From: Clostridiales bacterium
GTDB taxonomy: Bacteria > Bacillota > Clostridia > Lachnospirales > Lachnospiraceae
Length of the DNA: 5,177 nt
NCBI GenBank assembly: GCA_021203285.1
Contig: JAJQBM010000009.1
Coordinates: 1 to 5,177 of the forward strand
Direction: 5' to 3'
In this document: positions 1 to 5,069 of the stretch, piece after piece
Layout of the letters: each line of letters begins with the position of its first letter
Numbering within the stretch: position 1 is the stretch's first letter
Position numbers and translations under genes: made by a program
Notes under the pieces: model-generated
Databases searched by the model: none
Told to the model about the DNA's origin: nothing
What the model saw: only the letters and a program-made list of their open reading frames with translations

Positions 1-47
1 TTAGCGGGAAATCCGCCCAAAATTTAGGCGCTTACGATTGATCAACG

Positions 48-56
48 AAAGAGGAG
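48..56 (+). promoter_or_regulatory. Ribosome binding site of spoIVB
   Basis: AAAGAGGAG is a good purine-rich Shine-Dalgarno sequence. It lies 13 nt before the ATG at 70, a somewhat long spacing. The ATG at 57 follows it directly but opens a different, unrelated frame. In the spoIVB frame a TGA at 58-60 blocks any earlier start. A second possible pairing is AGGA at 67-70, 8 nt before an in-frame ATG at 79, so the true start could be residue 4. No convincing sigma-F or sigma-G promoter was found in bases 1-47, so the promoter may lie outside the window. Confidence 0.6.
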
Positions 57-69
57 ATGACGATTCAGG

Positions 70-1299
70 ATGCCGGAGATGAAAATTTTACATTTTTACA
101 GACAAAAGCGGAAGACATTTTTTCTGATGTATCTGATGCTCTGGATTACGTTTTCACTGGTTTCCGTGTGGGGCTATATTCCGGATGCAATCTCCGTGAC
201 CCGCGGAAACGAGGTGTCTGTCGGCAGTTTTCTTCCAATCACGAAGACGGTAAAGAGTCAGGCCGAGACGGTCGAATCCTTCGGGAACCTGAACACGACG
301 GAGTGCGGCGTCTATGAGTTGGAGTGCCGCCTGCTCGGGATCCTTCCGATTAAGACGGTGACGGTCAATATTGTGGAGGATACGCAGGTCATCCCCTGCG
401 GTGTTCCGGTCGGGATTTATATTCAGACAACGGGCGTCTATGTGGCCGATGTGGCGGAGATCGTGCAGGCGGACGGCGGCTCTGCGAGCCCGGCCCGGCA
501 TGTCCTGAAGGCCGGAGATTATATTACTTCGGTGGACGGAGAGCCGGTTGAGACAAAGGAAGCGCTGGTTGAGACGGTGCAGTCCTCCGGAGGAGAATCC
601 CTCCTGCTTACGGTTCTGCGTGACGGAGAATCGATCAACTGTGAGGTGACGCCGGTGCAAAACGCAGAGGGTGTGTACCAGATGGGCGTCTGGGTCAGGG
701 ACGATCTGGCCGGTATCGGGACGCTGACCTATGTGACAAAGGACAATACGTTCGGTGCGCTGGGACACAGCATCAGCGACACGGATACCGGAAGCCGGGT
801 TGATATGTCCGGCGGCACCGTCTATCAGGCCAGCATTCTCACTATCATTAAAGGGGAAAAGGGGAATCCCGGGGAGCTGGTCGGACAGATCCGCTACACG
901 CAGGATCAGGTCCTCGGCACGATCACGGAGAACGGGACGAACGGAATTTTCGGGACACTGGATGCGCTGCCGGAGGAGGTGTCCGCCGCGGAGGCCGTCG
1001 CGGTGGGATACAAACAGGAGGTCACGGAGGGAACGGCCGAGATCCGGATGGAGCTGGACGGGGAGATCTGTACCTTTGCGATTGAGATTGAGAGCATCGA
1101 CATGAACGCGTCGGAGGTCAACAAAAGCCTGCGTTTTCGCGTGACGGATGAGGCGCTCATCGAAAAGACCGGCGGGATCATTCAGGGGATGAGCGGCGCG
1201 CCCATTCTGCAGAACGGAAAAATCATCGGAGCCGTCACGCACGTCTTTGTCAGCGATCCGACGGAAGGCTACGGAATCTTTATTGAAGATATGTTATGA
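70..1299 (+). CDS. spoIVB: SpoIVB, sporulation signalling serine peptidase (S55)
   Basis: SpoIVB is made in the forespore, crosses the inner forespore membrane and cleaves targets in the intermembrane space. In Bacillus this triggers processing of pro-sigma-K in the mother cell. The 409-residue product has a basic N-terminus, one hydrophobic anchor at about residues 15-37 and a PDZ domain at about 115-195 (GDYITSVDGEPV at 149-160). The S55 peptidase domain fills the rest. The expected catalytic residues are present: His233 in GALGHSISD, Asp360 in VTDEALIEKTGG and Ser375 in QGMSGAP. Each is offset by exactly 3 from B. subtilis His236, Asp363 and Ser378 as I recall them. The protein ends soon after THVFVSDPTEGYG, so its C-terminus is slightly shorter than in Bacillus (about 425 residues). 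The start is ATG at 70; ATG at 79 is an alternative. The gene sits immediately upstream of spo0A, the usual order in spore formers. Confidence 0.96.
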   Translation: MPEMKILHFYRQKRKTFFLMYLMLWITFSLVSVWGYIPDAISVTRGNEVSVGSFLPITKTVKSQAETVESFGNLNTTECGVYELECRLLGILPIKTVTVNIVEDTQVIPCGVPVGIYIQTTGVYVADVAEIVQADGGSASPARHVLKAGDYITSVDGEPVETKEALVETVQSSGGESLLLTVLRDGESINCEVTPVQNAEGVYQMGVWVRDDLAGIGTLTYVTKDNTFGALGHSISDTDTGSRVDMSGGTVYQASILTIIKGEKGNPGELVGQIRYTQDQVLGTITENGTNGIFGTLDALPEEVSAAEAVAVGYKQEVTEGTAEIRMELDGEICTFAIEIESIDMNASEVNKSLRFRVTDEALIEKTGGIIQGMSGAPILQNGKIIGAVTHVFVSDPTEGYGIFIEDML

Positions 1300-1326
1300 T
1301 ACAATAAAAGCGCCTTCTTGACACTC

Positions 1327-1333
1327 CTCGACA
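1327..1333 (-). promoter_or_regulatory. 0A-box-like Spo0A binding site
   Basis: CTCGACA on the + strand reads TGTCGAG on the complement, a 6 of 7 match to the Spo0A box TGTCGAA. It lies about 20 bp upstream of the TATAAT box and 105 bp upstream of spo0A. Autoregulation of spo0A through upstream 0A boxes is established in Bacillus, so the position fits. A 7-bp motif with one mismatch can occur by chance. Confidence 0.35.
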
Positions 1334-1354
1334 GGTATCGCGCGACCGCCTGTC
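1330..1354. repeat. GC-rich inverted repeat downstream of spoIVB
   Basis: GACAGG (1330-1335) and CCTGTC (1349-1354) form a perfect 6-bp inverted repeat, extendable by one G-U pair, around an 11-nt loop. On the + strand it is followed by TATAATTTCCTT. It could be a weak terminator for spoIVB, 31 nt after the stop codon. It could equally be part of the spo0A control region, since a TATAAT box abuts it. The short stem and broken T-run make a strong terminator unlikely. Confidence 0.35.
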
Positions 1355-1360
1355 TATAAT
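1355..1360 (+). promoter_or_regulatory. Candidate sigma-A -10 box of spo0A
   Basis: TATAAT is a perfect -10 hexamer in the spoIVB-spo0A gap, with TG three bases further upstream than an ideal extended -10 would place it. No good -35 lies 16-18 bp upstream. TTGACA at 1318-1323 is 31 bp away, and TCGACA at 1328-1333 is 21 bp away and overlaps the 0A-box-like site. If used, transcription would start near 1366-1368, exactly where the 12-bp inverted repeat begins. It may correspond to the vegetative spo0A promoter. Confidence 0.4.
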
Positions 1361-1366
1361 TTCCTT

Positions 1367-1405
1367 AATTATTCAGAGCAATTTCGAGCCTGACTCTGAA
1401 TAATT
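1367..1405. repeat. Perfect 12-bp inverted repeat before spo0A
   Basis: The arms AATTATTCAGAG (1367-1378) and CTCTGAATAATT (1394-1405) are exact reverse complements separated by 15 nt. A G-U pair can be added outside. There is no T-run after the right arm, so it does not look like a terminator. It could be a dyad operator. It could also form a stem-loop at the very 5' end of an mRNA started from the TATAAT at 1355. The right arm contains the GAAT of the candidate sigma-H promoter. A shorter competing pairing exists between GCAATT (1378-1383) and AATTGC (1402-1407). Confidence 0.8.
1375..1403 (+). promoter_or_regulatory. Candidate sigma-H promoter of spo0A
   Basis: AGAGCAATT (1375-1383) matches the sigma-H -35 consensus RnAGGAwWW at all informative positions except one. 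After an 11-nt spacer, TCTGAATAA (1395-1403) matches RnnGAATww except for the first purine. The predicted start near 1409 is about 23 nt before the spo0A start. A sigma-H promoter directly in front of spo0A is established in Bacillus (the sporulation promoter Ps), which raises the prior. This is a consensus match only. Confidence 0.5.
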
Positions 1406-1431
1406 GCGAGATATGTAAACAGAAAAGTGGG

Positions 1432-2232
1432 GTGTCAGGAAAATTGATCAAGATAGCGATTGCTGACAACAATGAAAACATGGTTCGCCTGCGGACCGAC
1501 ATCGTTTCCAGAGACCGGGAACTGGATGTGGTGGGAACGGCGAAAAACGGCGAGGAAGCCTGTGAAGTGATCAAAACAAAAGAACCCGATATTGTACTTT
1601 TAGATATTGTCATGCCGAAGCTGGACGGGCTCGGCGTGATGGACCGGACAAACCGCGATAAAACCATCCGCAAACACCCGAATTATATTATTATCAGCGC
1701 GATTGGTCAGGAGAATGTGACGGAGGACGCCTTCCGGCTGGGCGCGTCCTACTATCTGATGAAGCCCCTTGACCAGGAGGCTCTGGTTCACCGGATCAAG
1801 TACATCAAGGACTCCATCGGGCGGAAGCCCGCGGATGCGAAAAAGGGCGGTATTTACGAGAATACCCATGAAGCGCAGGAGCATGATCTGGAGACGGATG
1901 TCACAAACATCATTCACGAGATCGGCGTACCGGCGCACATCAAGGGATACCAGTATCTGCGGGAGGCGATCATGATGTCGGTCAACGATATCGAGATGCT
2001 CAACTCCATCACCAAGATTCTCTACCCCACGATCGCGAAAAAGTTTCAGACGACCTCCAGCCGGGTGGAGCGGGCGATCCGCCACGCGATTGAGGTGGCG
2101 TGGAGCCGGGGCAAGATGGATACGATCGACAAAATATTCGGATATACGATTCATTGCGGGAAAGGGAAGCCCACGAATTCCGAGTTTATTGCGCTGATCG
2201 CGGACAAGATACGGCTGGATTACAGAAAGTGA
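1432..2232 (+). CDS. spo0A: Spo0A, sporulation master response regulator
   Basis: When phosphorylated, Spo0A binds 0A boxes to switch on early sporulation genes and repress growth-phase genes. The 266-residue product has a receiver domain at about 5-125, a linker at about 126-155 and the Spo0A DNA-binding domain at about 156-264. Receiver residues visible are Asp12 in the acidic pocket, phospho-acceptor Asp58 ([11 protein letters not shown]), switch Ser89 and Lys111 (KPLD). The second acidic-pocket position is Asn13; Bacillus has Asp there. The DNA-binding domain is nearly canonical, with [19 protein letters not shown] at 209-227 and KPTNSEFIA at 246-254. The start is GTG at 1432 with a poor Shine-Dalgarno. 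TTG at 1444 would give [10 protein letters not shown] and has GGGGTG 9 nt upstream, so it is a real alternative. The gene is preceded by a control region at 1318-1405 and followed by glgA. Confidence 0.97.
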   Translation: MSGKLIKIAIADNNENMVRLRTDIVSRDRELDVVGTAKNGEEACEVIKTKEPDIVLLDIVMPKLDGLGVMDRTNRDKTIRKHPNYIIISAIGQENVTEDAFRLGASYYLMKPLDQEALVHRIKYIKDSIGRKPADAKKGGIYENTHEAQEHDLETDVTNIIHEIGVPAHIKGYQYLREAIMMSVNDIEMLNSITKILYPTIAKKFQTTSSRVERAIRHAIEVAWSRGKMDTIDKIFGYTIHCGKGKPTNSEFIALIADKIRLDYRK

Positions 2233-2241
2233 GAAGTTTTT

Positions 2242-2278
2242 CGTGCAGAAGGGGAAAACCTCTGGCCTCCGTGCAGAA
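2242..2278 (+). repeat. Short direct repeat CGTGCAGAA after spo0A
   Basis: CGTGCAGAA occurs at 2242-2250 and 2270-2278, a 28-bp period in the spo0A-glgA gap. Between the copies AGGGG-AAAA-CCTCT could form a weak 5-bp stem with one G-U pair. There is no clear Rho-independent terminator for spo0A, so read-through into glgA is possible. The role of the repeat is unknown. Confidence 0.45.
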
Positions 2279-2281
2279 AAT

Positions 2282-2310
2282 ATTGTAGAATGACATTGTA
2301 GTGTGTCATT
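2282..2310 (+). promoter_or_regulatory. Direct and inverted repeats in the glgA leader
   Basis: ATTGTAG is repeated at 2282-2288 and 2295-2301, 13 bp apart. Overlapping this, AATGACA (2289-2295) and TGTCATT (2304-2310) form a perfect 7-bp inverted repeat with an 8-nt loop. A run of five T follows at 2318-2322, seven bases past the stem. TAGAAT at 2286-2291 is one base from a sigma-A -10, though no convincing -35 is seen. The element could be a regulator binding site, a weak attenuator, or part of a glgA promoter. Confidence 0.45.
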
Positions 2311-2326
2311 GCAGAGATTTTTGTTC

Positions 2327-2334
2327 GGAGGGGG
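2327..2334 (+). promoter_or_regulatory. Ribosome binding site of glgA
   Basis: GGAGGGGG gives strong pairing to 16S rRNA. GGAGG ends 7 nt before the ATG at 2339. This decides the start: the in-frame GTG at 2303 lies inside the upstream inverted repeat, has no Shine-Dalgarno, and would add 12 residues not expected before the family N-terminus. Confidence 0.85.
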
Positions 2335-2338
2335 CGGC

Positions 2339-4108
2339 ATGAAAAACATATTATTTGCTTCATCGGAAGCGGTACCATTTATAAAGACGGGCGGGCTGGC
2401 GGATGTGGCCGGATCGCTGCCGAAATATTTTTCAAAATCAGATTATGATGTGCGGGTGGTTCTTCCAAAATACCTGTGTATGCAGGAGACCTTCAGCGAA
2501 CGGCTGTCGCCCGTGACGGAGTGCGAGGTACAGTTAAACTGGCGGACGCAGCCTGCGGGGATTTTGCAGACCGTGGAGGACGGCATCACCTTTTATTTTA
2601 TCGAAAACGATTATTACTTTGCGGGGCCCGCGCCCTACGGACAGATTTATCAGGACGCAGAGAAGTTTGCCTTTTTCTCCAAAGCGGTTCTGACCATGCT
2701 GCCGGAGATCGGATTCTGCCCGGATATTATCCACTGCCACGACTGGCAGACCGGCCTGATTCCGACGTTTCTGGCTGCTTTTTACCGGCAGGAGCCGTTC
2801 TATCACCATATCCGGACGGTCTTCACCATACATAACCTGAAGTTTCAGGGACGGTGGTACATCGACGCGATCCGCGATGTGACGGGGCTGGGACCGGAGT
2901 ATTTTACCATGGATACGCTGGAGAACTACGGGCAGGCCAATCTCTTAAAGGGCGGCCTTGTCTTTGCGAATCATGTGACGACGGTGAGCGAGACCTATGC
3001 GAAGGAGATCCAGACGATCGACGGCGGCGAGGGGCTTGACGGCCTGCTGCGGGCGCGGGACGCGCGCCTGTCCGGCATTGTGAACGGGCTGGATTATGAT
3101 GTTCTGGATCCGTCCGCGGACTGCCATATCGCACAGCGGTTTGAGGGGGATATTGCGGCCTACAAGCATGCGAATAAGGCAGACCTGCAGCGAACGCTCG
3201 GCCTTGCGGAGGACGACGGCGCGTTTCTCATCGGCATGGTCTCCCGCCTGACGGATCAGAAGGGGTTTGATCTGGTCAATTATATTCTGGATGAGATCAT
3301 GGGCGAGTCGCGGATTCAGATTGTTGTGCTCGGCACGGGGGAGGACCGGTACGAGAGCATGTTCCGCTATTACGAGGGCAAATACCCCGGCCGCGTCTCG
3401 GCAAACATCTGTTATTCGGAGGAGCTGGCGCAGAAAATCTATGCTTCCTGCGATGCGTTTCTGATGCCTTCGCTGTTTGAACCCTGCGGTCTGAGCCAAC
3501 TGATGGCGCTGCGCTACGGCACGGTGCCTCTGGTGCGGGAGACCGGCGGCCTGAAGGATACCGTGGAGGCATACAACGAGTTTGAACACACCGGAACCGG
3601 ATTTTCGTTCCATAATTACAACGCGCATGAGATGCTCTATATGATTCGCTATGCGTGCAAAATCTTTACGCAGGAGCCGGAGGAGTGGCTCGACATTATC
3701 CGCAGAGGCATGGCGATGGATTTCTCATGGAATGTCTCCAGCGAGCGCTACAGCCTTCTCTATGATGCGCTGATCGCGGAGGAGGAGAAGCGTACGCAGG
3801 AGGAGAGACTTCAAAGAGAAGCGGAGCGTGAGGAGCAGCAGCGCAGGGAAGAGGAGATGATGCTTCGGATCCGTCTCGAGAAGGAGATGGAGGAGGCAAA
3901 GCAGGAAGCGGAGAGGAAGCAGGCCGCTGCGAAGAAGCCGGCAAAGAAGGCAGCGGCTTCGGGAAAGAGTACAGCACAAAAATCCACAGAGAAGAAACCT
4001 ACGGCTTCGGGAAAGACTGCTGCGCAAAAATCCACAGAGAAGAAATCTGCGGCAAAACGGGAGCCTGCGAAAAAGCCGGCAAAGAAGACTGCGGCGGATC
4101 CTCAGTAG
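2339..4108 (+). CDS. glgA: GlgA, glycogen synthase with basic C-terminal tail
   Basis: GlgA (ADP-glucose:alpha-1,4-glucan glucosyltransferase, family GT5) elongates glycogen in the cytoplasm. From ATG 2339 the product is 589 residues; typical bacterial GlgA is about 480. The N-terminal GT-B half carries KTGGLADV (16-23), the ADP-glucose loop, plus HCHDWQTG and TIHNLKFQG. The C-terminal half has SRLTDQKG with Arg303 and Lys308, and FEPCGLSQ with Glu381, followed by ETGGLKDTV. These match E. coli Arg300, Lys305 and Glu377. The catalytic part ends near residue 480. Residues 481-529 are an E/R/K/Q-rich predicted helix or coiled coil. Residues 530-589 are K/A/S/T/P-rich with 17 Lys, 1 Arg and 4 acidic residues. 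That tail includes two 16-residue tandem repeats flanked by two copies of AKKPAKK. The tail is in frame, so this is a real extension if the assembly is right. The stop overlaps the convergent gene by 7 bp. Confidence 0.96.
   Translation: MKNILFASSEAVPFIKTGGLADVAGSLPKYFSKSDYDVRVVLPKYLCMQETFSERLSPVTECEVQLNWRTQPAGILQTVEDGITFYFIENDYYFAGPAPYGQIYQDAEKFAFFSKAVLTMLPEIGFCPDIIHCHDWQTGLIPTFLAAFYRQEPFYHHIRTVFTIHNLKFQGRWYIDAIRDVTGLGPEYFTMDTLENYGQANLLKGGLVFANHVTTVSETYAKEIQTIDGGEGLDGLLRARDARLSGIVNGLDYDVLDPSADCHIAQRFEGDIAAYKHANKADLQRTLGLAEDDGAFLIGMVSRLTDQKGFDLVNYILDEIMGESRIQIVVLGTGEDRYESMFRYYEGKYPGRVSANICYSEELAQKIYASCDAFLMPSLFEPCGLSQLMALRYGTVPLVRETGGLKDTVEAYNEFEHTGTGFSFHNYNAHEMLYMIRYACKIFTQEPEEWLDIIRRGMAMDFSWNVSSERYSLLYDALIAEEEKRTQEERLQREAEREEQQRREEEMMLRIRLEKEMEEAKQEAERKQAAAKKPAKKAAASGKSTAQKSTEKKPTASGKTAAQKSTEKKSAAKREPAKKPAKKTAADPQ
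3929..4087 (+). repeat. AKKPAKK repeats flanking the tandem units
   Basis: A 21-bp block at 3929-3949 recurs at 4067-4087 with 20 of 21 bases identical. Both encode AKKPAKK (residues 531-537 and 577-583). They bracket the 16-residue tandem repeats, giving the tail an outer-inner-inner-outer layout. The motif resembles the lysine/alanine/proline tails of histone H1 and bacterial H1-like proteins; this is a compositional likeness, not evidence of homology. Confidence 0.85.
3956..4051 (+). repeat. Tandem 48-bp repeat in the glgA tail
   Basis: Two adjacent 48-bp units (3956-4003 and 4004-4051) agree at 42 of 48 bases by my alignment. They encode ASGKSTAQKSTEKKPT and ASGKTAAQKSTEKKSA, residues 540-555 and 556-571 of GlgA. 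The unit is a multiple of three, so gain or loss of a copy keeps the frame. The conservation is highest in the AQKSTEKK part. Confidence 0.9.
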
Positions 4109-4114
4109 AGGATC
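4097..4114. terminator. Hairpin over the convergent stop codons
   Basis: GATCCTC (4097-4103) and GAGGATC (4108-4114) form a perfect 7-bp stem with the 4-nt loop AGTA. It spans the stop codons of both glgA (TAG 4106-4108) and the minus-strand gene (TGA 4104-4102). Neither strand has a good T-run after it, although TTGTCC follows on the + strand. Its placement suggests a shared, weak bidirectional terminator or mRNA 3'-end stabiliser. The call is tentative. Confidence 0.4.
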
Positions 4115-5001
4115 TTGTCCTCCTCGCGCGAATAGTAGTAGGCGTGGTCGGAGAGAAACTCTTCCTCTGCGATCTGGGTCGCATTGACCTCGCGGACCAT
4201 CTCGGAGAAGTCCTCCATCCGCTCCCTCGAAAACGCGGGGATCAGGATGGCTTCGTGGATGCTGCTCGGCAGGATGTAAAAGTCTGATTGGAAGCGGTCG
4301 GCGTATGATTTCAGGAGGCCGTCGTACAGCAGGCAGGACGCGCCGAACATATTCTGCTCGTTGGTCAGCACATACATGGGATAGAGCGGATCTTCCGAAA
4401 CCGTGACGGTGGGATAGTTCTGCGGGGCGAGGATGTCCTTTAGCAGTTTGTTCATGCTGTGCAGGCGCGGCGCCAGAAGCCGGACCGAGTTGTCGCGGGC
4501 CGTCCGACAGAGCGCCTCCGCGGTCTACTTCCACATTTCCATATGTGTGTTGCGGATCAGGATGGTCGCATTGCCGGTGCTGGCGTCGATGGGGATATAA
4601 CAGTAGAATACGATGGCCAGATCCAGAAAACGGATGTGCGGGATCTCGCGCAGGAGCTTCCGGTTTTTCTCATAGTGGATCAGTTTGAGGACGATGCGCG
4701 GGCCGGTGTTCTGAAAATCCGTGAAAAACCGCACGTCGATCTGCCTCGATGTCCTGCTGGTTTTGTACTGTTCGAGGATACGCTCGTATGTCTTCTGGAA
4801 GTCGCCGCTTCCGGTATAGTGTTCATAATAGTAATTGAGGTAGAGGGTCGGCGCGATATTGACGCCGGCCTCCAAAATGACCAGTCCGTCCAGGCATTTC
4901 CCATTGTTTTTGCACACAGGCTGTATGGCGATTTTTTTCGGATCGGGGATATCTGCGGACAGGCGGTTTAAGACGCCTTCTTTAAATGTCTCATATGTCA
5001 T
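4102..5001 (-). pseudogene. DUF5688 family protein interrupted by one amber codon
   Basis: The function is unknown. I recognise the family from HIRFLDLAIVFYCYI, the ATILIRNTHMEMW stretch and YILPSSIHEAI near the C-terminus. Translation from ATG 5001 gives 158 residues ending HMEMWK, then TAG at 4527-4525. Reading on in the same frame gives 23 sense codons (TAEALCRTARDNSVRLLAPR and on), then the rest of the protein to TGA at 4104-4102. The total is 299 codons, about full family length. No frameshift or other lesion is seen and family motifs lie on both sides, so only one base separates this from an intact gene. The ATG at 4455 lacks a Shine-Dalgarno, so separate translation of the second half is doubtful. 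The first start also has a weak Shine-Dalgarno. Options are a recent nonsense mutation, a sequencing error or read-through. TAG terminates glgA here, so genome-wide recoding is unlikely. Confidence 0.85.
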
Positions 5002-5040
5002 AGATAATCTTAGATCGATAAAAGGATTTCAGATAGGGGA

Positions 5041-5069
5041 ATCTTATCACAGAAAGAATCGTTTGACAA
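5041..5069 (-). promoter_or_regulatory. Candidate sigma-A promoter of the DUF5688 gene
   Basis: On the minus strand TTGTCA (5069-5064) is one base from the -35 consensus. After a 17-bp spacer, TAAGAT (5046-5041) serves as -10, preceded by TGA to make an extended -10. The predicted start near 5034 leaves a leader of about 33 nt. The region just upstream of the -35 (5070-5100) consists of A and T tracts like an UP element. A working promoter would mean the interrupted gene is still transcribed. Confidence 0.55.

Noticed and set aside
4..16. Hairpin GCGG/CCGC as a terminator of an upstream gene
   Set aside because: The stem is only 4 bp and is not followed by a T-run.
154..1242. Long open frame antisense to spoIVB
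   Set aside because: It lies wholly opposite a clearly homologous gene, has no recognisable domain and is Arg/His/Leu-rich, as expected of a frame kept open by GC-rich codon usage on the other strand.
1318..1323. TTGACA as the -35 of a spo0A promoter
   Set aside because: The nearest TATAAT is 31 bp downstream, and at 17 bp the sequence is CGCGAC, which is not a -10.
1600..2349. Open frame antisense to spo0A and the glgA leader
   Set aside because: It is a shadow of spo0A with no family motif; its start falls over the glgA ribosome binding site.
2945..3628. Open frame antisense to glgA
   Set aside because: It is opposite the conserved GT-B domain with no family resemblance.
4102..4455. Second half of the DUF5688 gene as an independent small gene
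   Set aside because: It has no Shine-Dalgarno before the ATG at 4455, and family-like sequence continues upstream of that ATG in the same frame to the amber codon.
3725..4534. Minus-strand frame spanning the glgA tail and part of the DUF5688 gene
   Set aside because: The translation is low-complexity Leu/Arg, the mirror of the lysine/glutamate-rich tail, and it conflicts in frame with the DUF5688 reading frame.
4459..4971. Plus-strand frame opposite the DUF5688 gene
   Set aside because: The minus strand carries recognisable family motifs in the same stretch; the plus frame has none and no ribosome binding site was seen.
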